A DNA stretch of 64,000 bases from assembly GCA_007751475.1 (NCBI GenBank), contig CP036434.1, positions 744,001 through 808,000 of the forward strand. The letters run 5' to 3'. The first letter of the stretch is position 1. Each line of letters opens with the position of its first letter. This stretch comes from Saltatorellus ferox. Lineage in GTDB: Bacteria; Planctomycetota; UBA1135; GCA-002686595. The position numbers and the translations under genes are program-made. Positions 56,095-64,000 of this stretch are shown here, in pieces. The notes under the pieces are model-generated. The model saw only the letters and a program-made list of their open reading frames with translations. It was not told the origin of the DNA and searched no databases.

Positions 56095-56861
56095 GCGGCG
56101 AGTCCCGGGTCTTGACCCTTCAGGGCGGCGAGGAGGCGCTGTTCACCTTCCGTCTGGCTTCGGTACTTCAGAACGCGAGCAGGGATGCCGCCCACCACGG
56201 TGCGAGGCGGCACGCTGCGCGCCACCACGGCGCCTGCGGCCACGATCGAGCCTCGCCCGATGCGCACGCCCGACAGGATCGTCGCGCCCGCGCCGATCCA
56301 GCAGTCGTCCTCGATCACGACGCGCCTGCGGAGCACGCCCTGGGCCTTGATGGGCACGTCGAGGCGCTCGAAGACGTGGTTCTCAGGGAGGATCGTGACC
56401 CGCGGCCCGAGCATCACGTCGACGCCGATGGTCACGTGACCCGAGGCGCCGATCCAGGACAGAGCGCCGACGCAGGAGCCAGCGCCGATCGTCAGCCCTT
56501 CACCGGCCTCGTGCCCGTAGTAGGACGATGGCCGGATGGAGACGTTGCGCCCGATGGTGACGCCGTCGCCGAGGACGACCCCGCGGTGGGAGCGGCACTG
56601 GATCTCGGCGTGGTCTTCGATCTTGACGCCGCGGCCCAGGGTCAGATGCTGGGCACCCGTCACCGTGACGCCCTTGCCGACGAGCAGGAGCCCCTTGCTA
56701 TGGCGCGCGCCGAGGCGCACGGGCAGGCCGCGAAGGACGCCCATGCTGACGCGCAGGAGCACGCCGAGAGCGTCCCAGTCGTTCAGCAGACGGTCGAGCG
56801 GCTCGCCGTCGGTGCTCACCTGAGGGATGAGGCGCGCGTGGAGTCTGGCGATGAGTCCCAT
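56091..56861 (-). CDS. Hexapeptide-repeat (left-handed beta-helix) acyltransferase
   Basis: This 256-aa protein has at least seven hexapeptide turns (GRGVKIEDHAEIQCRSHRGV, VLGDGVTIGRNVSI, VTIGVDVMLGPRVTI, DDCWIGAGATILSGV, RIGRGSIVAAGAVVARSV) and the closing PPRTVVGGIPARVLKYR of the WbbJ/maltose-O-acetyltransferase type. It probably O-acetylates a sugar in the glycan assembled by its neighbours. The first 70 residues are helical and may touch the membrane. Start and stop overlap both neighbours (TGATG and ATGA). Confidence 0.9.
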   Translation of the reverse strand: MGLIARLHARLIPQVSTDGEPLDRLLNDWDALGVLLRVSMGVLRGLPVRLGARHSKGLLLVGKGVTVTGAQHLTLGRGVKIEDHAEIQCRSHRGVVLGDGVTIGRNVSIRPSSYYGHEAGEGLTIGAGSCVGALSWIGASGHVTIGVDVMLGPRVTILPENHVFERLDVPIKAQGVLRRRVVIEDDCWIGAGATILSGVRIGRGSIVAAGAVVARSVPPRTVVGGIPARVLKYRSQTEGEQRLLAALKGQDPGLAA

Positions 56862-58144
56862 CAGGCGGCTCGCTGTCGTCCGCGGGCTTTCCGGTTCTGG
56901 ATGGCCGTGCGATAGATGTCGCCGAGGGCCGCGCCCTTGGAGGCCCAGGTGGCGCTCCGGCGGGACCACTCCTGGCCGATCTCGGCGACGGAGAGTCGGA
57001 GGGAATCGTCCCCGTGGAGGCGGCGCAGCTGGAACGACAGCTCCGACGCCGTTTCGCGCATCGAGCTCTCGAGCGGGATCGCGAGGCCGCGTCCGTGCGC
57101 GCACATCTCGCCGGGGCCGCCGTAGTCGAGGCACAGGACGGCGGCGCCTGCGGACATGGCTTCCGGAACGACCATGCCCGCGCCTTCGAACGAGGGGAAC
57201 AGGAAGACGTGGGCGGCGCGCATCGCTTCGAAGGACTCCTCGTGGGTGAGGTGCCCGCGCAGCGTGACGCGGTCCTCGAGACCGAGCCTTCGAATGGAGG
57301 CTTCGAGGCGGGGGCGCTCTGGACCTTCGCCGACGATCTCCAGCGTCATGTGGGCTTCCCGTGCCGCGAGAGCGAAGGCCTCGAGCGCGAGGTGAACGCC
57401 CTTCAGCTCCACGAGGCGGCCGCAGAAGAGCACGCGCATGGGGTCTTCGGGGGCGCGCGGGACGGGCTCCCTGACCTGGCTGCCGTCGATGCCGCAGGCC
57501 AGCATCGGTCGCGTGCGTTCGCGGAGGTGTGGGGGCAGGCGATCGCCGAAGGCGCGGCCGAGGCTGAGGATCACGTCCGCTTCCTCCCAGGTGGACTCCA
57601 CGCTGCGGTCCACCGTGGGGACGAGGCGTCGCACGCCGTCGCGCAGGGCCTCGCGGGTGCGGCCGAGGAGCTCGCGGTGGGCCTGGAAGCCCGCCGGGAT
57701 CTTTGGATGCTGGCCGACGGGGCCGAACACGAAGGGCAGGCCGGCTTCGGCGAGGCCCGAGGGAATCCAGCCCGATGCGAAGGTCAGGTGGTGGGCGACG
57801 TCGAAGCGGTCCTTCGCGCCGAGGGACTCGCAGAGGTGTCCGAGGCTCTTCTGCCAGAGGTAGTAGTAGGGCATCGCGCGGCGCGCGCCCTTCTTCCAGC
57901 GCAGCATCGCGTCGCTGAGGTCGTGGCCGATGACCTCGATGCGGAGGTCCTCGGCGGTCGCGCGCTTGCGAATCGCCGCGACGTTGTTCTCGCGCGTGAT
58001 CAGCGTGAGCTCGTGATGCAGCGCGATCTGACGCGCCCAGTTCCAGCCGATACCCGGCTCGGAGCCGAGGCCGGGTTCGCACGCATATGCGCTGGCCAGG
58101 ACACGGAGTTTCACCGCGTCCCGTGGGGAAGCTTTCGGGGCCAT
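56861..58144 (-). CDS. GT4-family glycosyltransferase
   Basis: This 427-aa enzyme is the first gene of the minus-strand glycan operon. The N-terminal domain shows VLASAYACEPGLGSEPGIGW, a motif common in GT4 enzymes with a 'GSEPGVGW' loop. The C-terminal domain shows VLFCGRLVELKGVHLALEAF and FPSFEGAGMVVPEAMSAGAA. In the latter the usual E-x7-E pair is EGAGMVVPE, kept. The start MAPKASPRD lies at 58144; in-frame codons further upstream read through the divergent promoter. A 206-bp spacer separates it from the divergent moxR-like gene. Confidence 0.9.
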   Translation of the reverse strand: MAPKASPRDAVKLRVLASAYACEPGLGSEPGIGWNWARQIALHHELTLITRENNVAAIRKRATAEDLRIEVIGHDLSDAMLRWKKGARRAMPYYYLWQKSLGHLCESLGAKDRFDVAHHLTFASGWIPSGLAEAGLPFVFGPVGQHPKIPAGFQAHRELLGRTREALRDGVRRLVPTVDRSVESTWEEADVILSLGRAFGDRLPPHLRERTRPMLACGIDGSQVREPVPRAPEDPMRVLFCGRLVELKGVHLALEAFALAAREAHMTLEIVGEGPERPRLEASIRRLGLEDRVTLRGHLTHEESFEAMRAAHVFLFPSFEGAGMVVPEAMSAGAAVLCLDYGGPGEMCAHGRGLAIPLESSMRETASELSFQLRRLHGDDSLRLSVAEIGQEWSRRSATWASKGAALGDIYRTAIQNRKARGRQRAA

Positions 58145-58350
58145 GGGGGGGCTATTGGGGGGTCGTTGGGCGCTTGCACCGCACCCGCACACGTGGGACC
58201 GCCCGCACAAGGCGCTCCCGGAAGAGTAGTCGGCGCGATCGGCACCGATCCGGGAGTGGAAGCGGAGCTTTGCCTGGCGCGGCGCCGACCTGTTTCGATC
58301 TGGGTCCCTGAAGGTCGCGCTGGGAGGCGCCAGAGGCGAAAATCTTTCCC

Positions 58351-59202
<852 letters not shown>

Positions 59203-59209
59203 TTCGCCC

Positions 59210-60385
59210 GTGTTCCTGGAACTCTTCTACGGTCTTCGCGAGTACGGCGTACGCGTCACGCTCCAGGAGTACTTCGCGTTCATCCGCGCCGTGGAGGCCG
59301 GCGTCGCGGAGTACGACCTCGACAAGTTCTACTACCTGGCGCGCGCCAGCCTCTGCTCGGACGAGCGTCATATCGACCGCTTCGACCGTGTCTTCTCGGC
59401 GTGGATCGAGCGCGCGCAGGCCCTGAAAGACCCGCTCGCCGAGATCGACGAGGAGTGGCTCCGCTCCGCTGGCGGCAAGCACTTCACCGAGGAGGAGAAG
59501 CGCCTGATCGAGGAGATGGGCGGCTTCGAGGAGCTCATGAAGACGCTGGCCGAGCGACTGCGCGAGCAGGAGGGTCGGCACGAGGGCGGTTCCAAGTGGA
59601 TCGGGACGCGCGGGACCTCGCCCTACGGCGCGGACGGCTACCACCCGAGCGGCGTTCGGATCGGCCAGGCAGGCTCCCGTCACCGCCGCGCGGCCAAGGT
59701 CTGGGACAAGCGTTCCTTCCGGGACTTCGACGACGGCGTCGAGATCGGAACGCGCCAGATGAAGCTCGCTCTCCGCCGCCTGCGCCGCTTCACGCGCGAG
59801 GGGGCCCAGGACGAACTCGACCTCGATGGCACGATCGCTCGAACGGCGCGCAACGCGGGCTTCCTGGAGATTGCCCAGAGGCCCGAACGCAAGAACCGGA
59901 TCAAGCTCCTCCTCTTGCTCGACGTGGGCGGCTCGATGGACGATCACGTCGATCTGGTCCAGCAGCTCTTCTCCGCCGCCCGCTCGGAGTTCAGCCAGCT
60001 GGAGGTCTTCTACTTCCACAACTGCGTCTACGAGCGGGTCTGGCGGGGCAACGGGATCACGCGATCCGGCATGCTCCCGACGGACGAGCTGATCCGAACC
60101 TACGGCCCCGACTACCGGGTGATCTTCGTGGGGGATGCGAGCATGTCGCCCTACGAGATCACGGAACCGGGCGGCAGCGTCGAGCACTGGAACGAAGTCG
60201 CGGGCGCGGTCTGGATGCAGAAGATCCTGACCCGCTACGAGAGGGCCGCGTGGATCAACCCGGTGCCGGAGGAGCACTGGCGCTACACGCAGTCGATCCA
60301 GCTCCTCTTCCGAATGCTGAAGGGTCGGATGATGCCCTTGACCCTGGCGGGTCTGGACGCGGCGACGACGGAACTGCGGAAGTGA
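59210..60385 (+). CDS. VWA domain protein, CoxE-like
   Basis: This 391-aa protein starts at a GTG (MFLELFYGLREYGVRVTLQE). A helical N-terminal region of about 200 residues precedes the VWA domain. Its MIDAS reads LLLLDVGGSMDDH (Asp at 238), with Gly where integrin-type sites have Ser; this variant is common in the CoxE/YehP-like branch. It partners with the upstream MoxR ATPase. The sequence GTRGTSPYGADGYHPSGVRI is conserved in this family. The head-to-head repeat pair begins 33 bp after the stop codon. Confidence 0.9.
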   Translation: MFLELFYGLREYGVRVTLQEYFAFIRAVEAGVAEYDLDKFYYLARASLCSDERHIDRFDRVFSAWIERAQALKDPLAEIDEEWLRSAGGKHFTEEEKRLIEEMGGFEELMKTLAERLREQEGRHEGGSKWIGTRGTSPYGADGYHPSGVRIGQAGSRHRRAAKVWDKRSFRDFDDGVEIGTRQMKLALRRLRRFTREGAQDELDLDGTIARTARNAGFLEIAQRPERKNRIKLLLLLDVGGSMDDHVDLVQQLFSAARSEFSQLEVFYFHNCVYERVWRGNGITRSGMLPTDELIRTYGPDYRVIFVGDASMSPYEITEPGGSVEHWNEVAGAVWMQKILTRYERAAWINPVPEEHWRYTQSIQLLFRMLKGRMMPLTLAGLDAATTELRK

Positions 60386-60418
60386 GTGCGCGAGCCAGGC
60401 AAAGGCAGCAGCCAACCC

Positions 60419-60517
60419 GGCGGTACCGAACCCGACCCAGATCCGCCACGTTTCCGTTGGGAAGGTACCCCCCTTCGAAGGGAAACGTGGCGGCTTTGGG
60501 TCGGGTTCAGTACCGCC
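60419..60517. repeat. Head-to-head pair of 37-nt REP-like units
   Basis: A minus-strand unit (60419-60455) and a plus-strand unit (60481-60517) can pair at 34 of 37 positions around a 25-nt loop. They belong to the same family as the arrays at 18.7 and 43.9 kb (start GGAAACGTGGCGG, end AGTACCGCC or GGTACCGCC). The hairpin lies between the CoxE-like gene and the RAYT unit, and could also end transcription of the moxR operon. Confidence 0.93.
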
Positions 60518-60890
60518 AAAATCTGTGGGTCGGAAGCGACTCAGTGATCGTGACTGTCTTGAAGTCTGGCGGCAGTTTGCAGGGCTGCAGGGCTGCTACC
60601 AAGACAGCCAAGGAAGCGGGAGGAGCGGGAGGTGGGGAGGCGCGGCGGCCTTGGGAGGGATGGATAGGTGGGAGGAGGCGAGCTTGGCCCTGGCCCACGC
60701 CTTGTGACGGGGAGGCAAGAGTGAGAGGTTCGGGGGCGCGGAGTGCGAGTCGGCCGGTGGGAAAGGTCTGCCGAGTATACTGTTTCAGGGCGGATGGGGA
60801 ATTTGGCTAGAGTGCCGAGTTTGGGCTTCAAAGTGTAGTTTGGAGGGTATTTGGGGTTGATGGATTGGATCGTTTTGGCTATGATTTTGC

Positions 60891-61586
60891 ATGGCGAAAG
60901 CGCGCATGGGGAGGGCGGTTGTTTTGCAGGCCGTGTTTGGTTTTGCGGTGCCTAAGAAGCGTCGTGGGCCGAAGAGGACGAAGGATTCTCGGGTGGCCCA
61001 TGGGAGTCGGGAAGAGATGAAGGGCGGTGTGGCGCATGTCACCATCAAGCTGAAGAGGGGGTTTCGGTCCCTTCGGAAGAAAGAAGAGATGGCGGTGCTG
61101 AGGGCGGCGATTGCGCGCGTGAATCAGGGCGAGCTGGTTCGGATCGTGGAGTTCTCGGTGATGAGCAACCACGTGCACTTGATCGTGGAGGCGGAGAACT
61201 CCGGTGACCTTTCGAAGGGGATGGCGAGTTTGAATACCGGGTTGGGGATGAGGCTGAACCGGCTTTGGGGGCGGGTGAGGCGAGGGAGCGTGTTTGCAGA
61301 GCGCTTCCATCTGGAGGTGATCACGTCGCCGACGCAGATGCGGAACGTTTTGAAGTACGTGCTGAGGAACGATGTGCACCACGGGCTCGGGTTGGGGATT
61401 CTGGATCCTTGTTCGAGCGCGATGTCGTTTGGCGGCTTTGTGGAACGGCGGGGGGCGTCCAAGGTCGATTGCGTGAGCGTGGAGGCGCAGAGCTGGCTCC
61501 TGCGAGTCGGCTGGACGAAGGGTGGGGGCAAGGGGCTGCTCACGATCCACGACCTCCCGCGTGTCACCGGGGCTCTTCAGGCGTAG
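60891..61586 (+). CDS. REP-associated tyrosine transposase (RAYT, Y1_Tnp family)
   Basis: This 231-aa HUH-type single-strand DNA nuclease is complete. The metal-binding HUH motif is NHVHLIVEAE (His94 and His96). The region GSVFAERFHLEVITSPTQMR followed by LKYVLRNDVHHG holds the catalytic Tyr (Tyr156). RAYTs cut and rejoin at REP palindromes and are thought to spread them. The N-terminus is basic (PKKRRGPKRTKD). Codon use (TTT, TTG, GGG and AAG often) is unlike the surrounding genes, suggesting acquisition from elsewhere. Confidence 0.93.
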   Translation: MAKARMGRAVVLQAVFGFAVPKKRRGPKRTKDSRVAHGSREEMKGGVAHVTIKLKRGFRSLRKKEEMAVLRAAIARVNQGELVRIVEFSVMSNHVHLIVEAENSGDLSKGMASLNTGLGMRLNRLWGRVRRGSVFAERFHLEVITSPTQMRNVLKYVLRNDVHHGLGLGILDPCSSAMSFGGFVERRGASKVDCVSVEAQSWLLRVGWTKGGGKGLLTIHDLPRVTGALQA

Positions 61587-61592
61587 TTCGCG

Positions 61593-61647
61593 CCTCCGGG
61601 GTGCCTCCGGGGTGCCTCCGGGGTGCCTCCGGGGTGCCCCCGGGGCG
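61593..61647. repeat. 11-bp tandem repeat downstream of the RAYT gene
   Basis: CCTCCGGGGTG is repeated four times exactly (61593-61636), followed by a degenerate fifth copy (CCCCCGGGGCG). It begins 6 bp after the RAYT stop codon and lies inside the inverted-repeat-bounded unit. Each copy can pair with its neighbours through CCGGGG/CCCCGG. Confidence 0.9.
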
Positions 61648-61979
61648 ACCCGTCGCGGGCCGGTTTCGCGACTCCCACTCTTCGCCTCCGCGACTCGACT
61701 TCTTGACTACGTCTCCCAAGGCGGAGGCCAGGCCCAAGCTCGCGGACTTCCAACCCTCCATCCCTCACAGGGGCGCCGCGCCCCCTCGACCCTCCCGCCT
61801 CCTCCGCTTCTTTGGTTGCATTGGCAGGAGTCAAGGAGTGGACGAGACCCGGGGATTCGACTCTCGTCCCGGCGCCCCGCGGTTTCATCATGGCTGAAGC
61901 GCTTCTGGCCCACAGATTCTGCTGAAGACCCGATAAAGCAGCCACTTGGAATGGCGACGCGCCCTACCACTTTTTGACC

Positions 61980-63092
61980 ATGACTCGCTCGACCCTCCTG
62001 TGTCCACCTATCCGCCAACTGGCGGCGTTCGCCTGTCTCTTCGTTGGCTGTAGCGGCGTGCGACCCGACACTGGACCCGAGACGTCGGCCGTCGCGCCGC
62101 GACTCACCCCGAAGGTCTACTCGCGGAGCGACTGCGTCCGCAGCGGCCTCTTGCACTCGGACGGGAGCCTGTGGTTCCCCACCAATCATGAGGGTGTTTT
62201 CCGGTATGCAGAAGGAGAGTTCACGCAGTTCACGGAGAGTGACGGCCTGCCGGGGAGCTACGTATCGACGGTCGTCGAGGATCAGGCGGGCCACCTGTGG
62301 TTCGGCATGGAGCGCGGCCTCTGTCACTACGACGGCACGCGGTTCACGCCGGTGTCGATCCCCTGGGATGGCAACGAGGACCTCTGGGGCGAAGGCCTCA
62401 ACGCCCACCTGGTACTCTGCCTACACTGCGACACGCGCGGACAGATATGGTTGGGCACCTGGGGCAACGGGGTCCACCGATTCGATCCGTCGCAGCCTGT
62501 CGGACCGGGCGAATACGCGTTCGTGAGCTACCTGCAGGAGCGAGGGGCGATTTACCCCGATGGCGACCACCGCAACGCCATCCAGAGCATTTCGGAGGAC
62601 AGGGATCAGAACGTATGGCTGACTTCGATGAGCCACGGTGGTGTCAGCCGTTTCGACGGTCGTGAGTTCACCCACTACCAGAAAGAGTCCGGGCTCAGTG
62701 ACGACATGGTCTTCTCGTCGCTCTTCGACCGCGACGGAACCCTGTGGCTCGGGATGCTCGGGAACCTTCCCGGTGGGCTCAACCGATTCGACGGCGACTC
62801 GTTCATGCACTACGGCGAGGAGGACGGGCTCAGCAGTGACAACATCATCTGCCTCTTCGAGGATCGCCAGGGTGTCCTCTGGCTCGGTAGCGATCGAGGC
62901 GAGCTATGCCTTCTGAACCGCGACTCGGAAGGGGAGGTCACCATCGCGCCCTTCCAGTTCGAGGGGCGCACGTTCGAGCACATCCACTTCGTGGTCGAGG
63001 ACGCAGCCGGCGGCGTGTGGTTCGGAGGCCGATTCGGCCAGCTTTTCCGGTACGACGGCGCGACCCTGGTGGACCACTCCTCGAAGAGATAG
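61980..63092 (+). CDS. Lipoprotein with two-component-regulator-type beta-propeller
   Basis: This 370-aa protein starts at MTRSTLLCPPIRQLAAFACL and has the lipobox LFVGC. The rest contains Reg_prop blades: SGLLHSDGSLWFPTNHEGVF, VVEDQAGHLWFGMERGLCHY, DTRGQIWLGTWGNGVHRF, ISEDRDQNVWLTSMSHGGVS, LFDRDGTLWLGM, LFEDRQGVLWLGSDRG and VVEDAAGGVWFGGRFGQL. Such propellers form the sensor part of hybrid two-component systems; here it stands alone on a lipid anchor. A solute- or protein-binding role is inferred. Confidence 0.88.
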   Translation: MTRSTLLCPPIRQLAAFACLFVGCSGVRPDTGPETSAVAPRLTPKVYSRSDCVRSGLLHSDGSLWFPTNHEGVFRYAEGEFTQFTESDGLPGSYVSTVVEDQAGHLWFGMERGLCHYDGTRFTPVSIPWDGNEDLWGEGLNAHLVLCLHCDTRGQIWLGTWGNGVHRFDPSQPVGPGEYAFVSYLQERGAIYPDGDHRNAIQSISEDRDQNVWLTSMSHGGVSRFDGREFTHYQKESGLSDDMVFSSLFDRDGTLWLGMLGNLPGGLNRFDGDSFMHYGEEDGLSSDNIICLFEDRQGVLWLGSDRGELCLLNRDSEGEVTIAPFQFEGRTFEHIHFVVEDAAGGVWFGGRFGQLFRYDGATLVDHSSKR

Positions 63093-63101
63093 TCAGCGCC
63101 C

Positions 63102-63139
63102 GGGTTCAGTGCCGCCACCCAACCCGGCGGTGCCGAACC
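63102..63139. repeat. Degenerate head-to-head fragment of the REP-like unit
   Basis: GGTTCAGTGCCGCC (63103-63116) and GGCGGTGCCGAACC (63126-63139) are inverted copies of the 3' end of the 37-nt unit, separated by 9 nt. They lie between two convergent genes and may act as a shared terminator. The GAAACGTGG ends are missing. Confidence 0.75.
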
Positions 63140-63172
63140 AGCAGTACCGTCCTACCCCGGCGTGGCCGATGG

Positions 63173-64000
63173 CTACAGCGACTCGATCGCCGCGCGAAGT
63201 CGCACGATCGGTCCGAACTCCTCCGTCACGCCAGGCTGGAGGCGGAAGCGACGCAGCGCTTCCTGGAGATCCGTCTTGGCCCCATCCCGGTCCCCTTTGG
63301 CCAGCTTGAGCATGCCGCGGTGTTCGAAACTCGCTGGAGGGAACGGGTGGGACTCCGGGAAGAGCGCGATCTGCCGGGCGATGACCTCGTCGTAGAGCTC
63401 GATCAGGCCCTCGTGATCTCCCGCCCGATAGCGCGTGCCCGCCAGGTTGCCGATCGCGTGCACGCAGTAGGGGTGGTCCGGTTCGTAGACGGCGCGGAAG
63501 ATCTCGTTCGCCTGCTTCAGCATCGTGATCGCCTCGTCCGCCTTACCCCGCGCTTCCAGCAGGCCCGCCATGTTCAGGCTCGCGGCGCCGAGGCTGGGGT
63601 TCTTCGGCCCCAGGCGCTCTTCGAAGATCGCGTACGCGCGGCGATACTGCTCCTCGCAGCCTTCGAGGTCACCCTGGTACTTCAGGATCAGCCCGTAGGC
63701 GTTGCGGCCGGTGGCCTCGTCGAGGGAGCCCGCGCTGCCCGACGCCTCGAACGCGGCGAGGCTCTTCTCCATCGCCGTGCGGGCCTCGGCGAGCAGCGGC
63801 CCGCGTTCGGACGCAGGCAGCGGCTGGAACTCCTGGATCAGCAGCGTACCGAGCCAGCCCTGGGTCGCGGCGACGAGGTCAGGACGGGCTTCGTCGCTGG
63901 CGTCGAGCGCGTGCGCGGCGGCGCGTAGCGCATCATGGACCTCCTGGGTGGTCGGGCGCGGCGCGTTCTCGAACGCGGAATCGGGCAAGCCGCTCGCCAG
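63173..64000 (-). CDS. Tetratricopeptide-repeat protein (5' part outside the window)
   Basis: The frame is open to the window edge, so at least 275 C-terminal residues are present and the start is missing. TPR-like repeats are clear: GRNAYGLILKYQGDLEGCEE, SLNMAGLLEARGKADEAITM, IGNLAGTRYRAGDHEGLIEL and FEHRGMLKLAKGDRDGAKTD. The motif 'YRRAYAIFEERLGP..PSLG' is typical of the kinesin-light-chain-like TPR tail found on many planctomycete Ser/Thr kinases. A kinase domain would lie beyond the window, which is a guess. Confidence 0.75.
   Translation of the reverse strand: MASGLPDSAFENAPRPTTQEVHDALRAAAHALDASDEARPDLVAATQGWLGTLLIQEFQPLPASERGPLLAEARTAMEKSLAAFEASGSAGSLDEATGRNAYGLILKYQGDLEGCEEQYRRAYAIFEERLGPKNPSLGAASLNMAGLLEARGKADEAITMLKQANEIFRAVYEPDHPYCVHAIGNLAGTRYRAGDHEGLIELYDEVIARQIALFPESHPFPPASFEHRGMLKLAKGDRDGAKTDLQEALRRFRLQPGVTEEFGPIVRLRAAIESL

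Larger units (their letters stand above)
60590..61830 (+). mobile_element. RAYT unit bounded by long imperfect inverted repeats
   Basis: The segment at about 60590-60708 and the reverse complement of about 61713-61830 align over roughly 115 bp, with about three quarters of positions identical by eye. Shared blocks include AGCTTGGCCCTGGCC (60681-60695) against AGCTTGGGCCTGGCC (rc of 61726-61740), AGGGATGGA, GGCGCGGCG and AAGCGG. Weaker similarity seems to extend further inward. The RAYT gene is the only gene between them. No target-site duplication could be identified. The unit is G-rich on the plus strand and differs in codon use from its neighbours. Confidence 0.7.

Noticed and set aside
61840..61869. 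tRNA 3' end suggested by GGGGATTCGACTC
   Set aside because: The sequence pairs as an 8-bp hairpin (GGACGAGA/TCTCGTCC), with no T-stem, anticodon arm or acceptor stem in register.
62906..63928. Plus-strand frame after the propeller lipoprotein
   Set aside because: It is antisense to the TPR protein and crosses the end of the propeller gene; Arg-rich shadow.

Overview
The window is about two-thirds G+C, densely coded on both strands, and looks like a chromosomal segment of a member of the Planctomycetota. This is inference from gene content: three ECF sigma factors with linked or fused anti-sigma proteins, a transmembrane Ser/Thr kinase with a long beta-propeller-like tail, a planctomycete-type cytochrome c domain fused to DUF2231, a type I sulfatase, and large single-pass proteins with carboxypeptidase-regulatory-like repeats. 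No rRNA, tRNA, CRISPR array, prophage or plasmid backbone was seen.

Layout. 1-4.7 kb: purH (5' end cut), a membrane-anchored trypsin-like protease and ribBA. 4.7-8.9 kb: an operon of ECF sigma factor, zinc-type anti-sigma factor, small membrane protein and GspL/GspM-like proteins. 8.9-14.7 kb: an arginase-family hydrolase, an HflK/HflC-like SPFH pair, a sulfatase and a methyltransferase. 14.7-23.8 kb: cytochrome c/DUF2231 protein, propeller lipoprotein, YheT-type hydrolase, zinc-ribbon membrane protein, large surface protein and a CASTOR/POLLUX-type channel. 24-27.4 kb: ECF sigma factor plus a VWA protein with an anti-sigma-like N-terminus. 28-42.5 kb: monomeric isocitrate dehydrogenase, GNAT-like protein, PDZ surface protein, secreted esterase, DUF423, Ser/Thr kinase, helix-hairpin-helix protein and a CAP-like secreted protein. 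42.6-49.4 kb: a decayed kinase tail, nitrilase-family lipoprotein, ECF sigma factor and an alpha-2-macroglobulin whose N-terminus looks like an anti-sigma domain. 49.4-58.1 kb: a cell-surface glycan region with two polytopic glycosyltransferases, two GT4 enzymes and an acyltransferase, plus a phosphodiesterase. 58.3-60.4 kb: MoxR ATPase and CoxE-like VWA protein. 60.4-63.1 kb: a REP-associated tyrosine transposase (RAYT) unit and a propeller lipoprotein. The end of the window cuts a TPR protein.

The strongest unusual signal is a REP/RAYT system. A RAYT gene (60891-61586) sits between long imperfect inverted repeats (about 60590-60708 and 61713-61830). A 37-nt palindromic repeat, beginning GAAACGTGGCGG and ending GGTTCGGTACCGCC, occurs near it and at two distant intergenic sites; a degenerate copy lies at 63.1 kb. 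Copies occur as head-to-head hairpins, direct pairs or a 49-bp tandem duplication, always outside genes. One array abuts what looks like the 3' remnant of a broken gene.

A second theme is sigma-factor signalling joined to envelope proteins. Two ECF genes are followed directly by a protein with a cytoplasmic anti-sigma-like N-terminus, one transmembrane helix and a large extracytoplasmic effector: VWA in one case and a thioester alpha-2-macroglobulin in the other. A third ECF/anti-sigma pair heads the GspL/M-like operon. This suggests envelope-sensing circuits in which the sensor is itself the anti-sigma factor, which is a hypothesis.
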